64,000 nucleotides of DNA from Oryzias latipes (GCF_002234675.1 NC_019867.2:30942614-31006613), one strand, 5' to 3'; numbered from the stretch's first letter, positions 43,396-55,440 are shown. Notes: a model not told the origin generated them from the sequence alone. Program-made: numbers and translations.

Positions 43396-44811
43396 ATGAA
43401 CAGACAGTTTATATTAGATCTTTTCTCTTCAGACTCTGACTCTTCAGATTCCGAATCTGAACGTTTCAATAGACGATTTGGATCTTTAGGAACAATATCT
43501 GAACGTACAGAACCACAGCCTGAATCTACAGGAGCATCATGTCAATCTTCAGGCAGGCGGTTTGAATCTCCAGAAGCGGGATATGAACCTTCAGGGACAG
43601 AATCCGACTCTTCAGACACAGAACCTGAAGAGAGAAAAGGGAAGGTCCAAAGCAAATCCTGGATGTCAAACCTCAAATCGGCTTTTGCAAAAACACAGGC
43701 GGAAAAAGAGAAGCCAGCCACGGAACCGGGAAAGGGTCCAAACAAAGAGGAAGAAGGCGCTCCTGAAAAGCCCAGGGGCCTGTTTAGACGGCGTTTTAAG
43801 AGAAGGCCGGCTGACGGAACACCAGCGGGTTCAAGCGCGGAGGAAAAACCACAAGGGTTGAAAAAAGGAATGATCAGATCACCGTCTGCAGAACGAGAAC
43901 TGGAATTTATAAGAAACTTCCTCTTCCCTGCAGACGCAGAATCTTCAGACTCTGATTGGGACCCTACAGACTCGGACCCTGGTTCAGAATCTGATTTTGA
44001 AGATGATCCAGACCAAGAACTTCCTCCAATCACAAAAGCTCAAGAATTTGCAGAAAAAATTAGATCTTGGGCTGCAAAAGTAAGATCCTGCTTTACAAAG
44101 ATGGACCCAGCGTCAGACGGGGCAACAACTACAAGCGGTTCAGAGAGTACAGGAAGCTCCAGTTCATGCGGTCTGGGTATAAGACCTCGGTTCATAGACA
44201 CCGACTCAATCTATTTATCCTCATCTCCACCCTTGTATTTCCGGGAGATCGCCAACGAACAGGATGAACCGAACGATGCGCCAAGGTCACCTGAAATCGA
44301 ACCCCAGTCTAGGGCAGAAAGGTTCCGGTCGTGGTTTCATCAAATAAGACACAAAGTTAGAGAATCTGAAACCTCGTCTGACAGTGGGAACACGAACTAC
44401 CCCATAGAGGACTTGGAGGTGTCGCTACGTCAACTGGTTGCAACGATCTTTTCCAAGCCGAGCAAATGCACGGAGAACTTCGATTCGGAAAGCCTTTGTG
44501 AGGAGCTTTTGCGAAAAATCCTGTCGAGGGTTTCCGCTGGAAAGATTCGGGTCGACTGGGAAGACATCAGGACGGAACTCCACACGCGTGTTCACAGGGA
44601 GCTGCTCAAACACTGGGAGTCGCCGGAGTTTGTGCAGCTGTTCACCTTCTTGAGGTCCAGAGTGGCCATAGAGACCATCGCCGCCGTGTACGCTCAGCAG
44701 CTGACCCGGAGGACGTTTGGCGGAAGCGTCAAACGGCTTTTCAGGTGCTGCCGTGTGCGGAGAGCAACGGGGGCGGGGGATTGTCCTGAACCGGAGTGGC
44801 TAGATTTTTAG
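43396..44811 (+). CDS. uncharacterised intronless 471-aa acidic/Ser-rich protein
   Basis: I do not recognise this gene. A single uninterrupted 472-codon frame in a spacer where other frames stay below about 215 codons. Residues 1-80 and 180-210 are Ser/Asp/Glu-rich and probably disordered. A basic patch lies at 128-138 (GLFRRRFKRR). A 13-residue motif occurs three times: KSWMSNLKSAFAK (87-99), RSWAAKVRSCFTK (223-235) and RSWFHQIRHKVRE (311-323), each beside acidic Ser/Asp linkers. Residues 336-450 look like a folded helical domain (LRQLVATIF, LCEELLRKIL, WEDIRTELH, FVQLFTFLR). The C-terminus has a Cys/Arg cluster (RLFRCCRVRR) and ends EPEWLDF. The first ATG lies soon after a plausible CRE promoter. 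An ATTAAA at 44980-44985 could serve polyadenylation. It could be a lineage-specific gene, a retrocopy, or transposon cargo. Confidence 0.6.
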   Translation: MNRQFILDLFSSDSDSSDSESERFNRRFGSLGTISERTEPQPESTGASCQSSGRRFESPEAGYEPSGTESDSSDTEPEERKGKVQSKSWMSNLKSAFAKTQAEKEKPATEPGKGPNKEEEGAPEKPRGLFRRRFKRRPADGTPAGSSAEEKPQGLKKGMIRSPSAERELEFIRNFLFPADAESSDSDWDPTDSDPGSESDFEDDPDQELPPITKAQEFAEKIRSWAAKVRSCFTKMDPASDGATTTSGSESTGSSSSCGLGIRPRFIDTDSIYLSSSPPLYFREIANEQDEPNDAPRSPEIEPQSRAERFRSWFHQIRHKVRESETSSDSGNTNYPIEDLEVSLRQLVATIFSKPSKCTENFDSESLCEELLRKILSRVSAGKIRVDWEDIRTELHTRVHRELLKHWESPEFVQLFTFLRSRVAIETIAAVYAQQLTRRTFGGSVKRLFRCCRVRRATGAGDCPEPEWLDF

Positions 44812-44989
44812 CCCTTTAGTGTTATTTTAGTTCCTAAAAAAATAGGAGTAGGGTTTATTTGGTCACAAATGTGACTCTTACAATAAGGATGTAGGTTTAG
44901 CTGAAACAAAAATGAAATTTAGTAACTGTAGGAAACTAGATGAGGGAGGGGTCCGGGAGCTCTATTTGAGTCCAACTTTATTAAAACAA

Positions 44990-45990
44990 ACCCAAAAAAA
45001 GGGGGGTTTATCTAGAATAACTGGAGTTAAAAACAAGGATTAACGTAAACAAATGAAGTTAAGTAAATGTAGTCTCTAAAATAAGGGAAGATGGCAGATT
45101 AACCTCATATGATTGCATTGTGTTTGCATGAAAGACTCCCTGGGGGCTCAGATTAGGGAAAAGTGATGACAAACGGGGCAGAAATGTTGAATTTGGGTGA
45201 GTGTTGGAATATGACCAGATCAGCGTCAGAACATTGGTTCAAATGGAAGTGAATCCGGGACATCAGCTGGATTTTCCTCTGCAACATCACCTCCACAACC
45301 AAAAGCACCAAAAGGTTCCTGGTTCCAAACCTCACTGGCTCCTCTGTGCGTTTGCATGTTGGTATATACGTTTATGAACAACATAAACTCAGATACGCTT
45401 CCATAGGCGTCACAAACAGAGAAATAACAGACACAGGCATAAGTGGCTTCGGCCGCAGCAACGTTGTATGCAATAAGTTGACAATAATTGCAATTTCCGT
45501 TTCCTCCCCCCGGTGTCATGGTGATGAGAGTGGGTGAAAAAAGTTGTATGACCGTTGAATTTGGTAACGACACTGTCCATTGCCCATGCGTGACGATATG
45601 TGTTGAGTTCCGGTATCTTAAGGAGGCTGCATGTGGAGGAGAGGATCTGTCGGAGAACGTGGCGTGGAGCGGGTTGTGGCCCTCGTGGCTTTTCTTTAGT
45701 CTGAAGTTCTGCAGTGGAGCTAGAATCTGTGTTCTTCTCCACATAGGAAGAATGTTTCTGGACTGTGGAGGAAACTCCACACAGAACGGTCCCACCCGGG
45801 ATTGAACTGGGGCAAGAGCGCTGAACACTGCACCACAGCATGGCCTAACCGTTTGCACAAGCAACGGGCCGAGAGGCGTCCACTAGTAATAGTTGGTCCC
45901 ACCCCCTCACCGGGGGGGGGGGTCAAGTGTTGGGCAGCCTCACAGCATCCAGATAATCCAGAAAGGAAAAAACTATGAACTCTCTAAATA
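44990..45990 (-). other. region with an unassigned 212-codon minus frame
   Basis: The minus strand is open from 45864 to 45226 without recognised similarity. Its Cys/Tyr-rich middle (near 45370-45490) might be coding or an exapted fragment. Part of the frame (45726-45840) lies in a SINE-like repeat (complement: gttcaatcccgggtgggacc), which argues against a real gene. A run of ten G lies at 45913-45922. Confidence 0.3.
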
Positions 45991-46019
45991 ATGACCAATC
46001 CAGAAGAAACTGGAACTCT

Positions 46020-46960
46020 GTGTACAGAGAGAAAGACGTGGAAATCGCTTACCAATGTTTTTTAGGAACATTTAGCTCACTTTACAAGAAGAACTGTCCA
46101 ATTTATGAATGCAAGAATAAAATAAATGCTCTTGGTTACAAAATTGGTTAAAAAAATTCTTAAAACAGAGTAAAAGAGAAACTGAACAAAGATAGAAGTC
46201 ATATAAAAATGAACTAAAATAACACCATCAAAAAGTGTACTTTAATAATCTACTGAATGAAAATAAAAACAATGTTTAAAGTGAGTTTGGGAAATATGAA
46301 ATAAAATCCTTAAAACGGAACAAAAAAGCGAACTTATCCAGATAACTTTACAGATGAGACAGGTCAAAGCTAGAACCACAATGAAGCAGCAAAATTATTT
46401 AGTAAACGTGGATCCAGAGGTGGAAGCAGAAATTCCACAATGCAGAACCAGCAAAGACAATAATCCACCATGGAGAGAATCCCAAACTCAATCCTCTCTC
46501 TGATGGGAACAAAGATGAGCTGATTTCAGTTTAAATAAACTCAAGAGTAAAACTTCAAAAGATGGTGAGGATACAGATATGACAGTGGTGGAAAAGGTCA
46601 TTAATAAGCCTCTAACATCCATAACTTATCATTACACACTGGAAGATTCCCAAACTAAATGAAAATAACAAAAGGGATTCTTGTCTATTAGAGTGGAGAC
46701 AAACACCAAACTACAAACTACAGACCTGTTTCTCTGCTTCCACAATTCTCAGACATTCTAGAAATAATATTCAATGATAAATTAGTTACATTTATTGATA
46801 AACATAACATTATAAATGAAAACCAACCAGCTTAACCTCATTGGCTGTCATTGAAGCTGTGGAGGAAATAATCACAAATGACTAAAAGAGACATGCAGCT
46901 GGTTTGATGATGTAATTAGAGAGAGAGAAATGTTATTTATCATCACATATCTATTTCTTT
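46020..46960 (+). pseudogene. L2-like LINE reverse-transcriptase relic
   Basis: Broken frames read through the pre-RT region (linker with YYNLLNENK-like and YPDNFTDETG near 46230-46370). They reach YRPVSLLPQFSDILEIIF and FIDKHNIINENQPA at 46715-46830, motif 1/2 sequence of L2/CR1-type reverse transcriptases. The rest is lost. Confidence 0.75.
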
Positions 46961-49100
46961 CTAATAACTCACTGTGGCGAAAGTTTTAAGGCAAATGCCC
47001 TTCCTGACACATATGGAGTGATATTTATGCATCTAATATCTAATATTTGCTTTCCAAAAAAACATTTTATCAGTTTTTTTATTTTTGCTTTCAAAAACTT
47101 TTTTTTTTCCAAAATATTTTTCCTTGCAAATTTATATTTCTGTTTTCAAAAATATGTTTGCGTTTGCAAAGATGGTTTTGCATGTGTTGTGTGTCGTCTC
47201 GCTTTTTTAAAGAGACTACAAAGTAAATCTGATATTGAAGGTTAAACCACGGAATCTCAGAAAACCTGCAGAGCAATTCCATTTGCTTTAATACATTTAA
47301 TAAAAAATATAATATCATCTTCTAATGTTCAAATCAAACTACCAAATTTAGTAATAGGTGAAATGAAACCTAATGAAAAAATGTGATAATATATATCTAA
47401 ACAAATCCTTCAGAGGTAAATTATACCAAGACTTTACCAGAAAAGTGAAATATAAAATAACTGACACCTGTCAAATATGGAAATTCATAAAATGGCCAGT
47501 GGTCCCTAAAATTAGATAAATAATATTATAAACAGTTGTCACCCATCGGCAGAGACGTTAAGGAGTAGATTTAGCTTTGAGGTTGATCCGTGTGATTTCT
47601 GTCATTTTAAAAATGAAATCGGATAATATTTATTCTCATTGAAATGTTTTTAGAATTCAAATCCTTTTATTGATGACATTTGTAAATCTGCTACAGAATA
47701 GTGACTGATCCAGGGTCCAGATTGTTGATTGCCTTGAAATGTAATTTATGCTGAAATATTTCTATATTCTTATACATGTTTGCATTTGCTTTTTGTCTGT
47801 TTTTTCCTTTTTATTGGAGAGCTGTGTGTTGGCTTAAAACAACCTTCAACGTCATAACAATTCAAAAAGGAAAGACAGACAAACAGACTGAGATACCTTT
47901 ACGAGGAGAGCAGACACAGATCTACCCAGTAAACAATCTCTCTCCACTCCGGTGCATATTCTGCTGCTCTCCTCTTTTAATATGTTGTTCTGGGTTTTTT
48001 CTAAGTTACTTATGTGCTGAGCTCTAAGTAGGGGAAACCGATAAAAACCCAGCTGCAGCGCTATCAGAAACATTAATTACCACATGTCCATCCTTCCACA
48101 GTCTTCTCACATCATCTCCGGACCTGCAAAGCCGTTTCTCACAGATAAACTAACACAGAGCGTCCTTGGATTCATTCTAGACACAGCTAACACGGGTTCC
48201 CAGGAGAGTGCTGGAAAGAAACAAAAAGATAATCGTTTTCTATACATTGAGTTTACTGTGGTTAGCCATCATTCTTTTGCTTTTTACTGCTGTTCATCTT
48301 TTCCAAACACTTGTGCAGCATAAAAGAAGATCTGCTTTAAATCTTTAATTGTTTTGTTTTAACAAACATCTTGAAGAAATTCTAGCTTTTTACCAATAAT
48401 TAGCTCTGCAGGATTCACAACCATCACAAAGCCCTCTTTTCTGCCGCTAACACAAAGCTACAAGCCTGGTCGCACTGCTCCTAGCATGTCTGTGTCTCTT
48501 AGCAGAGATGGCACTGACGTCGTCACCCCCCCCCCTCTGGAAATGCTAAGTGGAATTGAAATATGCGACACTTTTCGCAGGGTGGATGTGAAAATGAAAA
48601 TGCTATCCCCTCTTTGCATTTTCATTTTAATTATGACACAAAATAAGCGGTTTTTAAGTCAAAAATGAAAAAGCACTTTTTAATTTTGAGTCATTTGATG
48701 CAGTTACATTTTGAAAATGAAAAAGCATTTCAGTGAATCAATTTTAAGTTTCAAATTAGACATTTCTAAATGAATTTTGCTACACATTTACCAGACAACT
48801 TTTTAAAAATGAGATGTCAAATACTATTTTCATTATCATTTTAATTAAGTGACAGAATAAGCGGTTTTGAAGAAGAAAGGAAAAAACATTTTGACTGATT
48901 GCTTTTTCATTTGAATTTTGAGTAAAAAAATGTTGCTTTATTTTGAAAAAGAAAAGGCATTTCTGGTTTTGACTTTTATTTTTAATTTTGCTACACAACT
49001 GCTTCCATATTTCAGGGCACACTCAGCAAACTGAGATGTCCAGCCTCGAGATCAGGAGAAGTCAATCATGACCCTCACTCCGGACCAGCAGGTGGCGGTA
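46961..49100 (+). other. AT-rich spacer without recognised genes
   Basis: No supported coding sequence. 48590-49000 has repeated 'aaaatgaaaaagca-ttt' phrases, and may be a degraded simple or interspersed repeat. Confidence 0.45.
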
Positions 49101-49119
49101 TTGCGCTGTGTGCCATCCG

Positions 49120-49175
49120 CCATTAACCTACACCGGAAGCAGACTTTCGTCTGTTTCCTGTTGGCGGTCAGCACA
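49120..49175 (+). promoter_or_regulatory. possible ETS-type transcription start, unassigned
   Basis: caccggaagcagactttcgt contains an ETS site, CCGGAAG, in a local GC-rich patch. It could be a distal first exon of shld3, 2.5 kb upstream of its ATG, but no donor can be fixed. Confidence 0.2.
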
Positions 49176-49634
49176 AAAACAGCTCGATAACCACATGCTC
49201 AAAAATCTTTCCTCTCCAAAGGTTTGGACGTTTAACTTTTCATCCTTGGTCATTTTTAGATGTAGTTGACTCGATATTTGTTGACCCTTTGGTGTGCAAC
49301 GTTATGCTAGCTCTGTTAGTCTTGTTCTAGCTTATCAAGCTAAAAACAAACAGGTTGTTTAGTTTACGCAGTGGATCACTGTTTAGTTTTAACAGATCCA
49401 CCTCCATCGTTCTGCTAAAGAACTACTTCAAAAACAGAATACAAAATTTGATCTTTGTTACAAATAACTAATGCAAGCAGGTTTCATTAAGTTAATTTAA
49501 AGTAAAAAAATGCTAATTAATATGAACTTTCTGCTCATAGCTTTGTACTATAAGTTATAGTATAAGTGCAGATGAATGGAACTATATCATCCATCATCAC
49601 ATGTTGACATTCTCCATTTTTATTAAAAGGTTCT

Positions 49635-51500
49635 ACATCTTTATCCTGCTTTTCTTCAGCCTTTCACAGTCAACTATATCCACATGTATGATAATATATC
49701 ACCTTTGGCACACTAAAGAACTTAAAAAAACAAACAAAATCAAATATGACTTAATTTATCTGACCATTTTGCTGCCCGGAAGAAGGACGACTCGATCCCT
49801 GAGGCTCCCCCTTCACAGATTTGGTTTTGGCTCTTATTTATTTTTGGCTCTTAGAACTATTATACCGTAATGCTAACTGCACAGTAAAACTAAAACATGG
49901 TTCTTCTCATTTTAATAATAAAAGCTATACGACAGGGTTGCCCAATTTGCGCATATCTATTTTTATTACCCACTCAATCCTTGGCAGATTACATAACCAT
50001 AAATAAATTAAAGGCATCTCTGTCTTTGGCAAATAGATTCTTATTGGCCAATTAGCTGATGATATGACTGTTTTTCTGAGAGATGGCAGTCAAATTCCTT
50101 CGAGCCCTTAATCTAATAAAAGCGTTTTGTAATGTCTCTGGACATCATCTTAACATTAAAAAGTGTGCCGGATCCATCTGTAATATTCCCATCAAAGGTG
50201 TAGCATATCTAGGGATTACAATCTCCAACAACGAATAGAAGGAAAACCAGGAAACGTTTTAACTTCAAAGAGACCGGAGCCTAAAAGGCAGAGGGAATCT
50301 CTCGACTCGCTCTGCTTCATCTTTGTACGTGGAAAATCTAACTAATCTAACTTTTCATCTAAAAAACCGTATACATAATTTAAAAAAAAATCTGTTTTAA
50401 TGAATTCATACCAGAATGGATGACTAAACTTTCTTTATTTTACAACCCTAACTAATACATTTAAAATAAACTGGATCAAATCTTACCTTAAAAATAACCC
50501 TACTAATTTGGAATATAGTTCCACATTTTGTATTTTCAGATTTGGGCGGCCTTCATTTTCTTCTCCTTCCTCATTCAGTGTTGGGGAAAAAAGCAGCTAA
50601 ACTATCGGCATTCCACAAACAAACGCTTCTTGATGGGTGCTTTTATACAAACACACATTCTCTCCCCAGAACTTTTTTTATTTGGCACAGCAAACACATA
50701 TTATACAAGTACAAGTCTTTGTTTTTTACACATTTGTTTGAGAGAAAATAATTCTACTGGTGGGTCATCGTTTTTGACAGGAATTTACAAAGCTATACTG
50801 ACTTCAATTCTAAATACAATCTCGTTGTCACTCCTAAAGAATATGCCATTGTGTTTGATGCTGTTTCCAAAGAAATGTGTCAAATAAATGTTTAAAACAA
50901 CTGCTAGGAATGAAGAAATGACTGACAGCACCACAGGAAAAATCTGTTTTCCCCCCACCTCCAAGAACAACAACAACAACAAAATATGTGTCTCGTATCA
51001 AAGAGATGTCGTTTCTGTAGCAAAGACGGTTTGTTCCCCTCAGTATCTGGAGAAAAGCCTGGAGTGGGACCCAAAGATTTAGGATAAATGATCAAATGAA
51101 AGAATTTTCTTTTAAAATAATGAACAACATTTACCCCACCAATCAGTTCATGCTAAGATGCATTCAATCATTTAACCCTAACTGTACCTTTTGCAAAGAA
51201 TACCCAGAAACGAATGAGCATCTTTTTTGTAAAAAGTGTTTAAAACTCATCAAAGACCAGATTCACCATATCCAGTTGTGTTCTGAACTGTATTTACTTC
51301 CTGTTAAAGTTGTTTAAAAAAATCATGGATTGAAAGGAGCTGATCCTCTTTAGAGGAATACTCAGAAATGTGTGAATGGATCAAAAATCCAGAAAAGTCC
51401 GTCTCCTCGGTCAAGTGAGGCGGTTTTGTTGAGGCTGCTGTATGATAAAGAAACGTCTTTCAGCTTTTATAAAATATTTTTACATGAAACATTGGTCACT
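49635..51500 (+). repeat. dispersed repeat family B copy split by a LINE
   Basis: 49635-49850 matches the left part of 8435-8975 (tatcctgcttttcttcagcc, gaggctcccccttc). 51343-51500 matches its right part (agaggaatactcagaaatg). The intervening 1.5 kb is LINE sequence. Confidence 0.7.
49870..51330 (+). pseudogene. LINE ORF2 3' fragment (L1/Tx1-like)
   Basis: Reverse-transcriptase motif RQGCPI...YLFLL near 49933-49970 and QLADDMTVFL near 50047-50077 (the catalytic -DD- is retained in a dead frame). Then degraded thumb sequence, and a C-terminal IYPTNQF...CTFCKEYPETNEHLFCKKC zinc-knuckle near 51130-51240. Many stops; inactive. Confidence 0.8.
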
Positions 51501-51702
51501 TATAAAGTTTTCTAAATGTATTATTTAATAATTCTGTCTTCTACTTCATTTTGGGTTGTGTGGGAAGTCCCCCCCCCCCTGCTGTTTGTAATGGAGGACA
51601 GAGCCTTTTTCCTGATGACCTCCATCTGTTTCTTCAGGTCCTCCGTCCCACACCCGGTTGGGCTTGTATTGTGAGGAAGAGGAGGATGCGGAGTGGGTCT
51701 GG

Positions 51703-53997
51703 ATGGAGGATGTGGTTCTGCACTTTCCGCCTCAATCAGCAGATGGGCTCGGCTCCCTGTTGGAGTGGACGGAGAAGCTCCTGGAGCCGTTCCCCTGTCG
51801 GCGCCCTCCGCTCTTCCAGCCGTGGTTCGCAGACGGCCGGCTGCCCATCAGACCTGCGAGGCCGGCTCCTGTCATCCCGGCATCAGAGAAGCTCTTCCCA
51901 TCGACGCAGCCTGGTGCTGAAACCACCTCGGAGAACGGCCATGCTGACGGGACAAGCGCCGAAGATCCACGGAGTCCACGATCGCAGTGGAGCAAGGACG
52001 TCTCTGAGACGCCAAATCCACCTGGAAACAAAGATGTGGCGCCCATCAGGCAGTCGTGGATCATTTTCCCGCTGAGAGAACCGTTCCCTCACTCATGTCT
52101 GCTCTCCAAACACTTTGATTCCACGATCAACGTCCACAGACTTCACCTCCGGCAGAGGGCCAAGTGGGTGATCACCAAGCACAACTGTGGCAGCGTGGAG
52201 AAGGTCAGTGAAGATCAGAGAAACGCTCGGCTCCCTGCTGGTTTCAGCTGAAGTGGAAATGCTCCTCAGCACGGCGTTGTTGCTGTGGGGCATCCGTAAA
52301 ACCGCGCTGCTTCCTTCAGAGGGCGCCACGCCCAACCACCCGCCTCCATTCACTCCGCTCTCGCTTTCAAGTTACTTTCACAAGTGGCTGCTTGAATGTG
52401 AACGCGCGTTCAAGTCTATAGAAGTCTGCGTATCCGGGCTTTCAGGCTTCTGCGTTCAATTCTCCTAGCTGCAGAAGTCACCATTTTCAGGATCCTAGTG
52501 CAAAATGTGCAGCACTGAACACGTTAACCTTAAACCAGGTCAGACTCTGACCAATCAGGGACTTGGATTTAGTTGTGATGTTTGGATGGCGTTCCCTTTA
52601 TTTCATGCAAGTGTCAAACTTTTCAAAGTTGACCATAAAGGAGAGATCAATAATTGCTGTTTGTGCTCGGCTGGAATTCTGGAGCAGATTTACGAGATTT
52701 ATTCCAACTGTATGTGTTGGACAAGCGCTAGTAAACAGTAGAAGAATAAGCCCCTCCCTGTTTGTCCAGCCGGCTGTGAAGTCACTGTCTTCATCTCTTT
52801 CTTTCCATCCGTAAACCTCCTCTACGGTCTGTCACTGCTCCTGCTGCGTGGCCCTCCGAGCATCGCATTAGGAGGAACCCAGGGCCAACCGCACCACCAC
52901 ACGCTCCCCCAGGGGTCCCAGGATGTCGTCTCGGTCCCCAATGGCAGTCAGGCACACGTGCTCAGTGGGAACCTGCCTTCATCTGTGAAGACCACAGGGC
53001 CCCAGTGGGGAATCTGCCAATCGTGGTGTTCTCTAGCAAATGCCAAACGTCTTGTACGGTGTTTTCTTTTTATTGTCTGGTTCTAGCAGATGGTGCAGAC
53101 ACGTGCACATTTGTGGCCTGCTGGGGGTCATTTTTCAGGACTCTGGCAGGGCTCCTCCTGCTTCTCCTTGCACAAAGGAGGAGGAGGTGGTCCTGATGGA
53201 AGGCTGTCGCCCTCCTACAGCCTCCTCCACATCTCCTGATGTACTGGCCTGTCTCCTGGCAGCGCCTCCACGCTCCGGACGCCACGCTGATGTGGAGTTG
53301 TTTAGCTGTTCCCTCGTTTTGAGCAGTGTGGTTTCCTTTGGATGTAGTTAGCATAAGTTAGGGAAAAGCTCGTTTGACTCGTTTATGTTTAATTGTACCG
53401 GCTGCTAAAGCTCTGAAGGTGCTGAAGTATTGGAATAGAAATTCTCATTTCTACTTTTAGGTTACTCTCAGGTGCTGCACCCTCTCACCTGGCTAGTTTG
53501 CCTTTTTAAAATATTCCTCCCTAAAGTCCTAATGGCCTCCAGACCCGTGTGGGCTGCTGGTTCTGAGAGGTTTCGGGTGGATCGTACATTTGCTGCTAAA
53601 CCTGCCGCTGTTCCTCCACTACTGTGCCTCAGCATCGGTCATAGCTGGACTTTTATTGGGTTTTTAATTCCTTATTATTTTTTTTTTTGGTCAGCACTAT
53701 TTTCCTCCTTGGGTGGAAGGTGCTCTAAAGCTCACGACTTCATTCAAGTCTTCTCCCTTTTTCATCTCTCTCTCTTTCTCACCTGTGTTCCAGGTGTGGC
53801 GGTTTCTGAACCGACCCGTCCGGCGCTCCAGGCTGCCCACCTGCAACGCCAACCTCCAGAGGGAGCGGGCGGAGGTCTGGGTGTTCTGTGATGTTCTGTT
53901 CGCGGAGCAGGTGGGGCGCCTCTTAAAGGAGGAGCTGCGGCTGTCGGGGAGCATCTTCCTCTCCGTCCACAGACTGGGACGCGTCTTCAGCATGTAG
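51703..53997 (+). CDS. shld3: shieldin complex subunit 3
   Basis: SHLD3 links the shieldin complex (SHLD1/2, REV7/MAD2L2) to 53BP1-RIF1 at DNA double-strand breaks. There it limits end resection and favours non-homologous end joining. Two coding exons, 51703-52203 and 53794-53997, join in phase 0 to give 234 aa (human 250). Similarity is clearest in two places. The N-terminus MEDVVLHF...[19 protein letters not shown] parallels human PWF-x-LPLRPKRSPPVI, the REV7-binding region with its P-x(n)-P sequence. The C-terminal 67 residues, [20 protein letters not shown]...GRVFSM, parallel LPSCNATIQRHLGQIWVFCD...GVIFSM. The middle is poorly conserved, as is usual for this gene. An upstream in-frame extension to 51658 lacks similarity, so the ATG at 51703 is preferred. 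Confidence 0.88.
52204..52839 (+). other. shld3 intron, left part
   Basis: GC-rich at 52310-52350 and otherwise unremarkable. No coding exon is needed, since the flanking exons join in phase 0. Confidence 0.5.
52840..53320 (-). pseudogene. Tc1-type transposase relic in the shld3 intron
   Basis: The complement encodes [40 protein letters not shown] and, after a gap, [10 protein letters not shown] (the first DDE acid region). It is the Tc1-like family found across vertebrates. Frameshifted and truncated. Confidence 0.75.
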
Positions 53998-54352
53998 AGG
54001 GCGCCTCGCCGCCCAGGCTCCATGGCGTCCTTCTCCTGCTGTTTTCTACTGAAGAAAGGACGGCTGAGAACTGCCGAGCCAAAGAGAAAAGCACACGGCG
54101 ACGACCCCCAACCGGGTTTCATGGCTGAATGACGGCTGTGGACCCCATGGATGAAAGGACGACTGACAAAGGAATGACACCACTGTTGGCAAAAGGTTTT
54201 TCCCAAAGCCAAGAACATCAGTTCACTAGTCTAATCAAAAGGTTCTGCCCTTTGACCTCTGAGAGGTTCTTGGTCCAAATGTGACTTTTACAAGGAAGTC
54301 TTACAGAGATGTTCTTCGGTTGTCCTTACCTAAAGTCTGTCCCTACACTTTT

Positions 54353-54550
54353 CCTTTGTGTGCTATCCTATGGGGTCCAGATGACCCGATCCTTACATTT
54401 ACGTGTTCTGACAAAGGTGGAGAGGATTTCATGTAATCCATGGACACCAGTGAAGATCAATAATCATTGAAGAAAAAAGGTTCAGAGCACTGTCTAGTGG
54501 GTCTAGATGACCCAACTCCCAATGTTAAAGTGCCTAGAATAGCACAAGGG
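54353..54550 (-). mobile_element. MITE copy 2, inverted
   Basis: The complement of this segment matches 76-277, bounded by cctttgtgtgctatcc and agcacaaggg. Confidence 0.8.
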
Positions 54551-54650
54551 TTACACCTCACGACTCAGTATTTTCCTCCCTTGAAGTCATGAGAAAAGAA
54601 GTTTCACTTCTAGAAAAGACCCCCCAACAGCTCACAGATGCTTTATGTAA

Positions 54651-54861
54651 CCCTTGTGCTATCCTAGGCACTTTACCATTGGGAGTTGGGTCATCTAGAC
54701 CCACTAGACAGTGCTCTGAACCTTTTTTCTTCAGTGATTTGTGATCTTCACTGGTGTCCATGGATTACATGAAATCTTTCCACCTTCATCCACATTTATC
54801 ATGGGGATAACACGTCAAAGTAAGGGTAGGGTCATCTTGACCCCATAGGATAGCACCAGGG
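54651..54861 (+). mobile_element. MITE copy 3
   Basis: Same orientation as copy 1, from cccttgtgctatcctaggca to tagcaccaggg. It lies 100 bp from the inverted copy 2. Confidence 0.8.
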
Positions 54862-55440
54862 TTAAGCAGCAGCCTGCTGTGCTTTAGTGTGATCTGTCAG
54901 CGTAAAACAAGCCAGTAATGATATGATTGCTGCACAGGTATCAGCCCCATTGATGCTCCAAATGGTGATTGGTTGAATTCGGTGAACCGCCAGCAGCTTT
55001 GTCCACTTTGGAAAAGAAATAATTTTAGCAAAAGTGTCGAGGTCAGCAAAAACCGACTGTCGAGTTCCTCAATGCCTGCAGGAAGTTGTCTTGAAAACGG
55101 AAGAACCAATCGGTGTTTTGTGTCCTAAACACTTCTCATTTTAAGGAATAAAAAAATCTTTACTGAGCTGGTCTGAGTGATGCTGTTTGGGTTAAAGCAC
55201 AGGATCTAAGTACAGGACGTGTTCCTCAGCTGAACAGCAAATGAACACACACTGACTGGATTTTATTAATATCTTTGTGATAACGCGTCTTATTCAGGTG
55301 TGAATAAAACTAAAGATGAGTTTAGGAGCAACCTTCAAAGGGATTTTTCTTGTTTCTACGTTGAGATTCTTGGATGCAGTGATGACTTTAAGATGAGATG
55401 GATTCATGTTTTTTATGCAGACTGTACCGTCTGTGACCTG

